A stretch of 41,592 bases of DNA from a cf. Phormidesmis sp. LEGE 11477 (GTDB lineage: Bacteria; Cyanobacteriota; Cyanobacteriia; Phormidesmidales; Phormidesmidaceae), in NCBI RefSeq assembly GCF_015207105.1, contig NZ_JADEXO010000047.1, forward strand, positions 1 through 41,592, written 5' to 3'. A model generated the notes under the pieces. The model was not told the origin of the DNA and made no database searches. It worked only from the letters and a program-made list of their open reading frames with translations. Within the stretch, counting starts at the first letter, position 1; each line of letters opens with the position of its first letter. A program made the position numbers and the translations under genes. This document shows positions 7,475 to 14,813 of the stretch, in pieces.

Positions 7475-7648
7475 TTGAAGTATTGGTTGCGATCTCTTCT
7501 CCGTGAAATAGAAAAGGAGTATAAGAAGCTAACGTTAGCGCTTGCGCGCGACTTGCCTGACTTTACGCTCGACGAATTGCTAGAGCGGGTGACGGAACTA
7601 GCTGAGCCTGAAGTCAACTGGGGTCAGCCAATGGGCAAGGAGATTTGA
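7475..7648 (+). CDS. Small helical protein (57 residues) in frame after the preceding stop
   Basis: Reads from a TTG at 7475: LKYWLRSLLREIEKEYKKLT, then LALARDLPDFTLDELLERVT, ending GQPMGKEI at the TGA at 7646. Codon choice and amphipathic helices look like real protein. It is in the same frame as the previous gene, only two codons after its stop, so it may be the C-terminal part of that gene separated by a TAG. There is no good Shine-Dalgarno sequence for the TTG, which favours readthrough or a nonsense mutation. Function unknown. Confidence 0.5.
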   Translation: MKYWLRSLLREIEKEYKKLTLALARDLPDFTLDELLERVTELAEPEVNWGQPMGKEI

Positions 7649-8342
7649 TAGGTACATACCGAAACAAGGATGTCTTGAAACGCATTGAGCCTATTCTGCT
7701 CTCATATGCAATTGCACCTGAAAACCAGTGGAGTGAAGTAGGGGCGATCGCTCATTAGAAAAACCGTAAGCTCATTGCTTCACCTACAAGCACTATGGCT
7801 GCACAGCTCCATCTGCTCCCGATAGCCGTCATAGCGGCTCTAGCGGCAGGCAGCTCCAGCACAGCAACCAGAACGGGAGCAATCGGGGGTGGCGATCGCT
7901 CTGTGGATGGACTGAAGCAACGGCGATCGCATTGGTTTAACAGCGACAGCGAAAGAGGGCGATTGCTCTTCTCTATTATCTCTATAACCGATTCCTGCTG
8001 ACCAGTGACGGCAGCAGCCAGCACCGTACCACTCTTTCACTTGGCGACGACAACGACAGTGCTGTACAACCGAGGGAGATCGCACCGGGTTGAAAAGATG
8101 GGGTAATCGCTCTTCGCGAGAAAGGTGATAGTGTGACAGCGTGAAATCACATCATCGCACTGAGCGCAGTAGAGGCGGTAAGGGAAGATAGCGCTGATGG
8201 TAGCAATAGTAGCAGGCAGGGAACAAGGGGCGATCTTGCTGTGTCGAAAGGGGCGACGGCAGCAACACATCACAGAGAAAAGCAGCAAATATAACAGCGG
8301 CGGTCATTCTAACAAACCTCATCAAGGACGATGACCATAGAA
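7649..8342. other. 690-bp stretch without a credible gene; HIP1-rich, with a repeat
   Basis: Three HIP1 octamers (near 7744, 7891, 7923) and one member of the dispersed repeat family (8123-8180). A frame from 7795 opens with a signal-peptide-like run (MAAQLHLLPIAVIAALAAG), but the rest is low-complexity GC-rich sequence with HIP1 sites and no ribosome binding site, so it is not called. Confidence 0.45.
8123..8180. repeat. Dispersed repeat family, member b
   Basis: GGTGATAGTGTGACAGCGTG followed by AAATCACATCATCGCA and GCGCAGTAGAGGCGGTAA. It matches 12574-12634 closely, and its AATCACATCATC block is shared with 14101-14112. Confidence 0.6.
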
Positions 8343-9092
8343 TTAAGCGTAAAGTATCTGCCTCAACGGCGCTACTTTACGCTTAATCTGAGCATCATCC
8401 TTCATTTTGTCAAGAGGACCTCTGTAGGCTTCTATTGTATTAACCAGCTCTTTGACAGCGGGCCTTGAGACTCTAGTCTTCATTTTGGATATTAAGACCT
8501 TAAATTGATTCCGACAGAGGGGAATCTGTAAACTGCTCGCTATATCTATATTTGCAAACGATAGAACAGTAATCAGGACTTGCTTAGGCTCTAGCTGATC
8601 AAGCATAGATTCATATACGCTGTTTGCCTCGTGAGCAATGCCATAACCGTTGCTTAGAAATACTTCTACCAGACAAAGCACATACTCTTCTTCGACTTCT
8701 GAAGGAACATTACCTCCCTCTCCGATAAGTCTTTTTAGTTGTCGAGCAAAAGGAGGCTCAGTATAGAAGTTGTTCATACCTCTATGAGCGGAGAGCAAAT
8801 CCTCAATAGCCGTCTGTATCTCTGCTGCGCGTAGGCCGTCTGGAATATAAGACAAACCGGACACAGTTTCTAGAAAGTCCCGTGCGAACTTAGCCTTTTG
8901 CTGCTCATTCGCGGCCACTAACCTAGCATATTTGACACCGATGCTCTGCTTCGTCTGCTCATCTACAAGTTCCCACAAATCAGGTGCGAGCAGACGGACG
9001 TTCTGCCTTGTCATAGATGCTGTATCCAACTGAATAAATAAACCAAAGAAACCTTCAGCTAGAGTGTACGCATTCTCTCTCGGCAAATTCTG
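8343..9092 (-). CDS. Downstream half of a frameshift-linked protein (possible HEPN-type effector), C-terminal domain
   Basis: 247 residues from a TTG at 9086, but the frame is better entered at 9092 by a -1 shift out of the upstream gene, giving F-F-Q-N-L-P-R-E-N-A-Y-T. The protein is helical with no signal peptide or membrane segment. It contains 'LAEGFFGLFIQLDTASMTRQ', 'MNNFYTEPPFARQLKRLIGE' and a basic C terminus (KMKDDAQIKRKVAPLRQ). No independent ribosome binding site precedes the TTG. No recognised family on its own. It most likely forms residues 232-480 of one protein with the upstream half, or the gene has been split by a mutation. Confidence 0.6.
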   Translation of the reverse strand, partial: QNLPRENAYTLAEGFFGLFIQLDTASMTRQNVRLLAPDLWELVDEQTKQSIGVKYARLVAANEQQKAKFARDFLETVSGLSYIPDGLRAAEIQTAIEDLLSAHRGMNNFYTEPPFARQLKRLIGEGGNVPSEVEEEYVLCLVEVFLSNGYGIAHEANSVYESMLDQLEPKQVLITVLSFANIDIASSLQIPLCRNQFKVLISKMKTRVSRPAVKELVNTIEAYRGPLDKMKDDAQIKRKVAPLRQILYA

Positions 9093-9784
9093 AAAAAAGA
9101 AGAGATTTGCTTTGCTTCAGCTACGTCTACTCTATTTCTTTTGATGTTATCTAGAAGTTGCTTAATTCCTACAACTACGTCGGATAAGGGAAGCGTAATT
9201 ACTTCGTTGATACAGGTCTCTAACATAGTAATTAGCTGCAAGCCAGTGATCTCGTTCTGGTTAGGATGAGCAGCGCTAGCCCAGTTACGCATGTACTTGA
9301 CATATTCGAGATGCTTGAATCCGAAGTTTGATATCAGACCAATTTCAAGAGCACCATGAATTAGATTATCGTCTGATATTTTGTCAAGATCTTCTTCCGT
9401 CTTGAGCTTCTTTCGCTTCGTTGAACTACTGCCGACAGCCGCATCGTAGAAGTAATCTAAGTCGTATCGAGCTACTCGTCTTCTCAACTCATAAATAGTT
9501 TCATCCCACATGTAGTTCAAGGCAGCATCAAACAATCCAGCAGAAGCCGCAGCAATGAATTTTGAAATGTATATGGACCTCTGTAGTTGATCTGCCTCTA
9601 CTTTTTCTACAACACCCTCAACATTAGCAAATACTTTTAGTCGCTCTTTCACAGAAACAAATACCTGATCAGTCGGCAGACCGTAGTGAGCTATAAATTC
9701 AAGTAATCCATTCTCAAACTGAGTAATCTGAGCTGAGTAGTCAGAGCCTGGAACAGGGGTTATTGAAGTTGATGGCACGCTCAT
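9059..9784 (-). CDS. Upstream half of a frameshift-linked protein with a HEPN-like Rx6H motif
   Basis: Starts at the ATG at 9784 with AAAGGA just before it (a TTG at 9802 adds 6 residues). Numbered from the TTG, the protein has a helical N-terminal domain, a basic linker (STKRKKLK at about 127-134), and then 'LIHGALEIGLISNFGFKHLE' and 'MRNWASAAHPNQNEITG'. In the last, Arg172 and His179 form an R-x6-H motif followed by Pro, as in HEPN ribonuclease domains of toxin and abortive-infection proteins. In the zero frame it ends shortly after TCT TTT TTC at 9098-9092; a -1 slip on T-TTT-TTC leads directly into the downstream frame for about 480 residues in all. HEPN assignment is inference from motif and context. 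Confidence 0.6.
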   Translation of the reverse strand: MSVPSTSITPVPGSDYSAQITQFENGLLEFIAHYGLPTDQVFVSVKERLKVFANVEGVVEKVEADQLQRSIYISKFIAAASAGLFDAALNYMWDETIYELRRRVARYDLDYFYDAAVGSSSTKRKKLKTEEDLDKISDDNLIHGALEIGLISNFGFKHLEYVKYMRNWASAAHPNQNEITGLQLITMLETCINEVITLPLSDVVVGIKQLLDNIKRNRVDVAEAKQISSFFRICRERMRTL

Positions 9785-10302
9785 AGTCCTTTCTGAAGCC
9801 AAATAGATTAGGCAGCAATGTAGTGATACGCCGGATGAGTTGAATTGCTTGTTTAAACTACGCTAGTTTAGACCTTTTCCCCTTAAGAAAGCTGAACTCA
9901 GATCACACAGAAGACGCTTAACGGCTGTTAGTAGGTGACCCGCTATGTCGGCCAGCGAAGGACTGAGTCAGGAGAAATGAAACTTGGCAGCAGAGCTTGA
10001 AGTGGCCCGATCCATGAGGGAAAAGCGTTTTGATAATTTCAAATTCTCTGTAGAATGCCAAAACTTACAGGCCGATGTAGGTCAGGATGGATAGTAGGTG
10101 CCGCCCGATGAACCACCGCTCAGTAAGCAGCCAGAGTATGCCAATAACAGTCATCGCTCCACGGTTGTCTCGGCTGACGACGGCGACGGCAGCGGCGGTA
10201 GGCACTAGGAGTGACTAACATGGCTTTCCTTGTTTTGGTTGAAGCCATCTAATGAGAAGAACCGCCTAGTGAAAGGCGGTGTGGATGACGGGTGCGCTTC
10301 CT
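9785..10302. other. 520-bp stretch, nothing recognised
   Basis: No frame with coding character or ribosome binding site, no strong hairpin, no repeat recognised. A short GTG frame near 10098 (VPPDEPPLSKQPEY...) ends in a low-complexity GC run and is not supported. Confidence 0.4.
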
Positions 10303-10521
10303 TCAATCCTCTTGGTTCTCCTGCTTCTGCTCAATCCACTCAGCAAGTGATTTGCCTGCGTCTCGATAGTCCTTTAGCGCCTCATCCAGCTTTAGCATAT
10401 TGGCGCGAAACTCCGGCCCCAGTCTCCTTAGATCGTTCATCAGCTTGGTTAACTGGGTATGTGCAAGCTCAAATATCATTTTCCGCTTGGCTAACTCTGG
10501 TTGGTAAGGGTCAATAGCCAT
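10303..10521 (-). CDS. Small helical hypothetical protein
   Basis: Start taken at the ATG at 10521 (MAIDPYQPELAKRKM), giving 72 residues; an upstream start at 10554 would add 11. The protein is highly charged and helical ('AHTQLTKLMNDLRRLGPEF', 'LDEALKDYRDAGKSLAEWIE') with an acidic end (EQKQENQED), and has no cysteines or membrane part. Codon pattern looks real. It resembles small plasmid-borne accessory proteins in general, but no family is recognised. A possible divergent small gene begins over its start. Confidence 0.5.
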   Translation of the reverse strand: MAIDPYQPELAKRKMIFELAHTQLTKLMNDLRRLGPEFRANMLKLDEALKDYRDAGKSLAEWIEQKQENQED

Positions 10522-10704
10522 AACGAGGCGATCACTCCTGTTGAAGAACGGCACAAACGCTCTAACGGCGTTGCTGACTATCGGGATGAATCTGTGAAGT
10601 TGAGAATGAGCCTGCTAGCCTTCGGGACAACGATCACAGCGAAGCTAGAGCCGTTCGTCAACGCGATCGCCTACATCCGACGTATCGCCGCTATGTGCCA
10701 GTAG
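10501..10704 (+). CDS. Possible small hypothetical protein
   Basis: Open from a TTG at 10501 to the TAG at 10702, 67 residues. The second half (DYRDESVKLRMSLLAFG, then TTITAKLEPFVNAIAYIRR) has plausible codon use and a helical look. The first 13 codons overlap the start of the minus-strand gene in antisense and may not be translated. No Shine-Dalgarno sequence found and no similarity recognised. Could be the tail of a lost gene. Confidence 0.25.
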   Translation: MVRVNSHNEAITPVEERHKRSNGVADYRDESVKLRMSLLAFGTTITAKLEPFVNAIAYIRRIAAMCQ

Positions 10705-10932
10705 TCGCCTGGGCCTCGACCTGGTGAGCTGCATGGTGGCACATAGATAATGCATTGAACACAAAGAGTTAGCGGCTATTGCTCCTTAATTGACACAGTG
10801 CCAATAGGCTTCCAATGAGCGATCGGGGTGGGGCTAGTACAGCCGGGCGAGCGGGATATCCGTTAACGCCACTAGTTAGGTAGAGGGCTGTACAGCTTAG
10901 GCATGTAGGCTCCGCCGTTTCAAGGAACAACT

Positions 10933-11096
10933 ATGAAGGTCATCTGGGTTTATGGGCGATCGCCGCTATCGTGGCGCTGGACTTGACCGCACTGCTAGTT
11001 GGCGGTTCTGTCTCGGTTGGCTTTGGCGATGCCAGTGTACATATAGAATCAACGGCTGAAAGCAGGCCGTCAGTGCGATCTCCACAGTCCAACTAG
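10933..11096 (+). pseudogene. Remnant of a small membrane protein (start out of frame)
   Basis: The frame open from 10884 to the TAG at 11094 encodes a hydrophobic run, 'GLWAIAAIVALDLTALLVGG', and a polar tail. It contains no ATG, GTG or TTG before that run. An ATG with a good AAGGAACAACT leader does exist at 10933 but in a neighbouring frame, from which a one-base shift gives M-K-G-H-L-G-L-W. The simplest reading is a small single-span membrane protein broken by a frameshift. Weakly supported. Confidence 0.3.
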
Positions 11097-11139
11097 GCAA
11101 GGCCACTTCACCGCAGTTGGCGCATCATCCATCACATCG

Positions 11140-11220
11140 CTACCGCTCGCAATCACGATCGGGATCTAAGTCCGTACCTTCTGGCAGTCGTGTATTACAT
11201 AGAAGATTCACGATAAAACT
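11140..11220 (-). pseudogene. C-terminal scrap of a pentapeptide-repeat membrane protein
   Basis: Minus-strand frame reading FIVNLLCNTRLPEGTDLD and then PDRDCER and a stop at 11140-11142. 'LCNTxLPEG...LDxDRDC' is the characteristic tail of cyanobacterial membrane pentapeptide-repeat proteins. It matches the tail of the frameshifted gene at 12860-13884 (LCNTQLPEGIGLD...ERGCG). An in-frame TAG lies immediately upstream and no repeats precede it, so this is a leftover fragment. Confidence 0.65.
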
Positions 11221-11434
11221 CTATTCATTTTGGAGTCGTAACCCGCGCAGATTTATCAGAGATGCCGCTACCTCCCGACATGCCCGGTGACATCAATCAC
11301 TTACTCTAAAACTCCAACCGCCACACCATGTAGACAGAGCCACTTGAGGCTATCAAGTGGGGTGAAGTCTATGGTGAGTATGACTGGTAGGGGTCAAGGG
11401 GTTGTTGCAACCCGACAGAAAAAGCGACGATGCG

Positions 11435-11815
11435 ATGTCAAGAAGTGGATTACTCATGGATAAGTTGATGTTAGCCTTACTCTTTTTAGGTGTGGGCTAC
11501 ATAGTCGGAGTGGATAGCGAAAGAAGCAGAGAAAAGGAATACTCTATGTGCGACTCTGCGCGGATCTCATGGGCCGCGATTAAAGATAACTTCGAGAGCG
11601 AACGTACCTATGCTGAGTTTCAAATGAAACGCAGCGGCTTGACATCTTATAGGATAGAGCGACCCGAAGAAGAGCAAGCGTATATCGAGGCTGTTGATAG
11701 AATGCTTGTCTTGTGCGGCGATAGCATAAGTGAAGAGGTGTTTGAGCAAATTGAAGAAAGCATCGAAAATAACGATCAAGCAGAGGTTGATCAGGAGCCT
11801 CAACCATCCGACTAA
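11435..11815 (+). CDS. Small single-span membrane protein of unknown function
   Basis: Start at the ATG at 11435 (MSRSGLLMDKLMLALL) or the ATG at 11456 (MDKLMLALLFLGVGYIVG). A single hydrophobic N-terminal segment is followed by a charged, acidic, cysteine-poor domain ending in a Glu/Gln/Asp-rich tail. The lack of a cleavage site and the charge pattern suggest an N-terminal anchor, but the side on which the soluble part lies cannot be told. No domain recognised. No strong ribosome binding site for either start. The gene stands alone in a region of remnants. Confidence 0.5.
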   Translation: MSRSGLLMDKLMLALLFLGVGYIVGVDSERSREKEYSMCDSARISWAAIKDNFESERTYAEFQMKRSGLTSYRIERPEEEQAYIEAVDRMLVLCGDSISEEVFEQIEESIENNDQAEVDQEPQPSD

Positions 11816-11842
11816 CCCCTAGCCCGCAAACACGCCATCACT

Positions 11843-12160
11843 TTATTTAATAGCCTCGCGAGGTTCAGGCTTACTCGTATTCTGTCTGGTTCCATAGCCA
11901 GCATTGTCACTGTCTATTTCAGCTTTATGCTCAACCATCCACTCTTTGACTAGCCCCGGCTTAACCTTGCTTTACTGGCGCAATATCGATCCAGTGATAG
12001 CAAACTGCTCAGAATCGTCGCGGCCTGCATCGTATTCCTGTGTCACTTCTACAGAGCGGCGTAGCTTCCCAGGATAGGTATCATGGCGGCGATCGCCATT
12101 CAATTCGGCATTCAGGCACGTTGTGCCAGTTGAAACCTGTCTGATCGGCTGTTCTAGAAG
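11843..12160 (-). pseudogene. Interrupted hypothetical gene (in-frame TAA)
   Basis: Two segments in one frame. 12160-11975 reads, among others, NAELNGDRRHDTYPGKLRRS and VEVTQEYDAGRDDSEQFAIT. After the TAA at 11972-11974 the frame continues SKVKPGLVKEWMVEHKAEID and on to the natural stop at 11843. Codon use and composition run smoothly across the TAA, so a nonsense mutation is the simplest explanation. The 5' end has no start in this frame; GGAGGTGACTTCTAG just upstream is the end of the small gene at 12154-12318. Unknown family, charged and soluble. Confidence 0.5.
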
Positions 12161-12318
12161 TCACCTCCTACGCATATGGAATTATGTCCCGAGATACGAA
12201 GTTTGTGACCATCTCCAGCTTGAGCATTCATACATCCACCGCTGTAGACAACAGATAAACCCAAAACAGTTAGACATATGACAATTAGTGGGATTAAAAT
12301 ACGATTAGTTTGCAGCAC
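12154..12318 (-). CDS. Small exported or membrane peptide (54 residues)
   Basis: GTG start at 12318 with GGAG seven bases upstream. It encodes VLQTNRILIPLIVICLTVLG followed by LSVVYSGGCMNAQAGDGHKL and ends ICVGGDF. The hydrophobic stretch of about 20 residues and the following SGGCMNAQA could be a membrane anchor, a signal peptide cleaved after AQA, or a lipobox-like cysteine (GGC). Two cysteines lie in the probable mature part or just before it. It sits directly upstream of the interrupted gene at 11843-12160 and may have formed an operon with it. Confidence 0.5.
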   Translation of the reverse strand: MLQTNRILIPLIVICLTVLGLSVVYSGGCMNAQAGDGHKLRISGHNSICVGGDF

Positions 12319-12339
12319 AACATAGCTCCGTAAACGACT

Positions 12340-12367
12340 GAAAGCCGCCTCTGACCAGGTGGCTTTC
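12340..12367. terminator. Strong 11-bp hairpin, terminator-like
   Basis: GAAAGCCGCCT (12340-12350) pairs with AGGTGGCTTTC (12357-12367) with one G-T pair and a 6-base loop. On the plus strand it is followed by a T-rich GCTGTCTTTAT. It separates the small gene at 12154-12318 from the non-coding DNA to its right. No plus-strand gene ends near it, so what it terminates is unclear. Confidence 0.55.
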
Positions 12368-12859
12368 GCTGTCTTTATCTAAACATTAAGTGGATGAAGT
12401 TACGTAAGGCTAACGTCAAGAAAAAGGAGAAAAATATTTAGAATCTATTGGGGAAGTAATTGCTTCATCACGTCATCACGCTCAGCGCCTGCGCTGGCAG
12501 CAACTACTTCGCTCTAGTACTACGCACCCTTTAGCCTAATCAGTAGGCCAGGGGTGAGCGCGCTGCATAAGAGGGGTGATAGCGTGACAGCGTATAATCA
12601 CATCATCTCAACAGCACAATAGAGGCGCTGACGGACAAACGAACGAACAGTGCAAAGACCAGCTCGACTCTCGGTGGCGCTGGTGGCCGATGACAACTCA
12701 CCTTACCTCTTAGCCCGCCAACGCGGTTTGCTGCATTAGACTCTTCCCTAGTAGACACAGACTCAGATCTTCGGCTTGATGATAGGAAAAACGGTGAAGG
12801 CGATCGCTCGAACAACACTACAAAGACCAGCTCCAACGCTTTTGATTTCCGTACAAAAT
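12368..12859. other. 490-bp stretch, non-coding, with two dispersed-repeat members
   Basis: No credible gene. A minus-strand frame at 12603-12863 is open, but its composition does not look coding and part of it lies over the repeat. The stretch carries repeat members at 12462-12545 and 12574-12634 and one HIP1 octamer near 12801. Confidence 0.45.
12462..12634. repeat. Dispersed repeat family, members c1 and c2 in tandem
   Basis: c1 (12462-12545) has CATCACGTCATCACG, GCGCTGGCAGCAACTAC and CGCTCTAGTACTACG, matching the right part of 14069-14200. c2 (12574-12634) has GGTGATAGCGTGACAGCGTA followed by TAATCACATCATC and AATAGAGGCGCTGACGG, matching 8123-8180. Two different parts of the family lie side by side in changed order. 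Confidence 0.6.
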
Positions 12860-13884
12860 TCAAAGGGAAGAGGACACAAAGGAACCGTCCGGAGCGAGAC
12901 TGCGGTCAAACTTCCCACAGCCTCGCTCTGAATCTAACCCTATACCTTCTGGCAGTTGCGTGTTGCATAGAAATGCTTTTGATAGCTGTTCTTTCCTAAG
13001 CTCTATAGAAAAGCGTAGGTCAGCATCGAATAGATAACTATCGTACAGGTTGGTACCGCCTAAGTAGGCATGGCGCAGGTCAGCATTATCTAAGTTAGCA
13101 CCACTTAGATCTGTACCGCTTAGGTTTGTATTGCTTAGGTTGGCACCGCTGAGGTATGCATGGCGAAGATTGGCACCAAAAAGTATGGTACCACTCAGTC
13201 GGCATCGCTCAGGTCAGCTCCGCTTAGGTCTGTGCGCCTCAGATCTAGACCGGTTAAGAGCGGAAGAGACTTTACTTCTGTGGCTTCTAGCCTTCGGCTG
13301 AGATTAGATTCTTGCAGAAAGCTAACAAGTAAAGCATTATGTTCACTGCCTAGCTCCCTAACTGTCGTCGTCGTAAGCGCTCTAGCTACGCTGCACACCT
13401 CGCTATCTACCGACGACTCGCGCAGGTTTTCCGACAGCAACAGCTCCTTCATTTGCTCGAAATAGCTTGTCAATGTCTCTTGCTTGATCCGCTCATCAGC
13501 AATTCTTTCCTGTCGCCTCTCTATCTGGTTCTCCAGGTAGAACGCACCAACAGCCAAAAATGATGGGATTAGCAATAGCTCCATCCACTCCCACGAAGTT
13601 TTACCTAAAACGCCTGATGCAAACCATCGCACTGGCGAAGTTGGGATAGCCTTTACAATGTGATTCACAAAGTACACAGAGTGTCGTAGCGGACTGCTAA
13701 CTATCTCCTGAGCCTGAGCCCAGTCACTATGCTCATCACCGCTACTATGCTGTTGCATACGCTTCTGATAGAGCTGGTAGGCGATCACGGCTATCCTTCG
13801 CCGCTTCTTGGCTGCTCGTTGTATTCTCTGCACCTGATGCATTCCTACAATTCTCTTACCTAATGCCATCGCTATCAACCTCAT
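12860..13884 (-). pseudogene. Membrane pentapeptide-repeat protein with a one-base frameshift
   Basis: The first part (13884-13195) has a basic N terminus, a hydrophobic segment 'WMELLLIPSFLAVGAFYLEN' followed by a charged helix (NQIERRQERIADERIKQE), then 'MKELLLSENLR' and 'ALLVSFLQESNL', and the first pentapeptide repeats (LDLRRTDLSGADLSDAD). It meets a TGA at 13195-13197. One frame over, repeats continue at once (SGTILFGANLRHAYLSGANL and five more) to the typical end 'LCNTQLPEGIGLD' and a stop at 12860. Adding one C between 13197 and 13198 restores ADLSGT, so a single-base deletion explains the break. Intact length would be about 341 residues. The family is common in cyanobacteria; its function is not known. 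Programmed shifting seems unlikely, as there is no slippery run. Confidence 0.8.
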
Positions 13885-14416
13885 TCACTGAGGTTGATTA
13901 ATACATGTAGAGGACACTAACGGTAACAATATGAGCGATCACACTGCGTTGAAGTAGATGAGACGACTACAGGGGCGATCGCTCGACCAGATAGCAGAGA
14001 AGAAAGCTGCATCTCAACCAACATTCCACTTACCTTCGTCCTGGCCGAGGTTGACAGACTGGCAGGGATAATCGCTCTCTAGCAAATGTGATTACGAGTA
14101 ATCACATCATCACGGCAGCTCAGCGGACAGGCGCTGGCAACAATTACACATCGCTCTAGTACTCCCACAACCCTTCAGTCCGATCAGTGACAACGTAGAT
14201 ATGGGCGGACCTCGCTGCTCTACGTCAAAAAGACAGTTGCATAGCGATGGTGGCGGCGACAGCGCGAACACAGAAAGGGCAACAGCAGCCTGACAACATG
14301 GCTCAGCCAGTTCATGTTCAGACAGTTCATATATACTATCAACAATTGCTCCTACAAAGCATGATTCATATCCTCTGAAGTCTCCGACCAAGTAATCGAG
14401 TTTAAGAAGATTAGCT
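13885..14416. other. 530-bp non-coding stretch with one repeat member
   Basis: Contains a HIP1 octamer near 13977 and the best preserved dispersed repeat (14069-14200). A minus-strand frame at 14110-14454 is open but is mostly repeat sequence overlapping the next gene in antisense, and is not called. Confidence 0.45.
14069..14200. repeat. Dispersed repeat family, member d, with a perfect palindrome
   Basis: TGTGATTAC (14087-14095) and GTAATCACA (14098-14106) form a perfect 9-bp inverted repeat with a 2-bp centre. It is followed by TCATCACGGCAGCTCAGCGG, GGCGCTGGCAACAATTACAC and CGCTCTAGTACTCC. It aligns with member a over about 130 bp. Confidence 0.7.
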
Positions 14417-14767
14417 ATGAACAAAGAGCAGCTGATGCTGTTTCCGCTGGACAATTACGTCAAACCGTCAGACTCCCTTCCTGAGCATTCACTAGGACTA
14501 AGCAAAGACGCAGAAGAAAACTTGTCTCGTTCGCTCAAACGCAATGTTGACGACGGGACACCCTACCTGCCATCGCATGGCGCAGAGTGCGGTTTGTTTA
14601 CATCAACCTGGTGTAACCGCTGCTTAAAGCAACCACTCGACCCTACTAAAGGGGGCTGTTCAATATTTTTAGAAGCAATTATTATCAGCAATCAACCCGA
14701 TGAATGGCTCTACTGTGAAGGCCATGCCTGCTGCACAAAATTCAATCGCCGTAAGCGGACTACTTAG
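14417..14767 (+). CDS. Cysteine-rich small protein, possible metal-binding
   Basis: ATG at 14417 (MNKEQLMLFPLDNYVKP), 116 residues. Cysteines at 58, 66, 69, 81, 100, 105 and 106. A CNRC pair (66-69) followed by KGGCSI and a distal GHACC suggests a zinc-ribbon or similar metal site. Small proteins with a WCxxC...GGCxI pattern occur on phages and plasmids with unknown roles. Basic end (FNRRKRTT). The stop lies only 9 bp before the left hairpin associated with the IS605-type element. Only weak purine-rich sequence precedes the start. Confidence 0.6.
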   Translation: MNKEQLMLFPLDNYVKPSDSLPEHSLGLSKDAEENLSRSLKRNVDDGTPYLPSHGAECGLFTSTWCNRCLKQPLDPTKGGCSIFLEAIIISNQPDEWLYCEGHACCTKFNRRKRTT

Positions 14768-14775
14768 ATTCTCCT

Positions 14776-14813
14776 TGACATGCTCCCCTTGCTTCAGCGA
14801 GGGGAGCATGTCA
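14776..14813. repeat. Perfect 14-bp hairpin near the left of the IS605-type element
   Basis: TGACATGCTCCCCT (14776-14789) pairs exactly with AGGGGAGCATGTCA (14800-14813) around a 10-base loop. The flank GATTCTCCTTGACAT is nearly the reverse complement of the right-end sequence GTGTCAAGAGAATC (17063-17076). It could be the true left end, with TTGAC (14775-14779) as target/TAM-like pentamer, or the solitary end of another related element. Confidence 0.7.

Noticed and set aside
7795-8001. Plus-strand frame beginning MAAQLHLLPIAVIAALAAG, like a signal peptide
   Set aside because: No ribosome binding site, low-complexity GC-rich continuation containing HIP1 octamers, and other frames on both strands are equally open.
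10230-10517. Plus-strand frame of 95 codons
   Set aside because: Antisense to the better supported small gene at 10303-10521, with no ribosome binding site.
12603-12863. Minus-strand frame of 86 codons
   Set aside because: Serine/arginine-heavy composition unlike the neighbours, overlaps a repeat member and has no ribosome binding site.
3343-13984. Recurrent GCGATCGC and near matches in spacer regions, looking like a repeat array
   Set aside because: This is the HIP1 octamer, abundant in many cyanobacterial genomes; spacing is irregular and no CRISPR-like unit is present.
14110-14454. Minus-strand frame of 114 codons
   Set aside because: Mostly dispersed-repeat sequence and antisense to the start of the Cys-rich gene.
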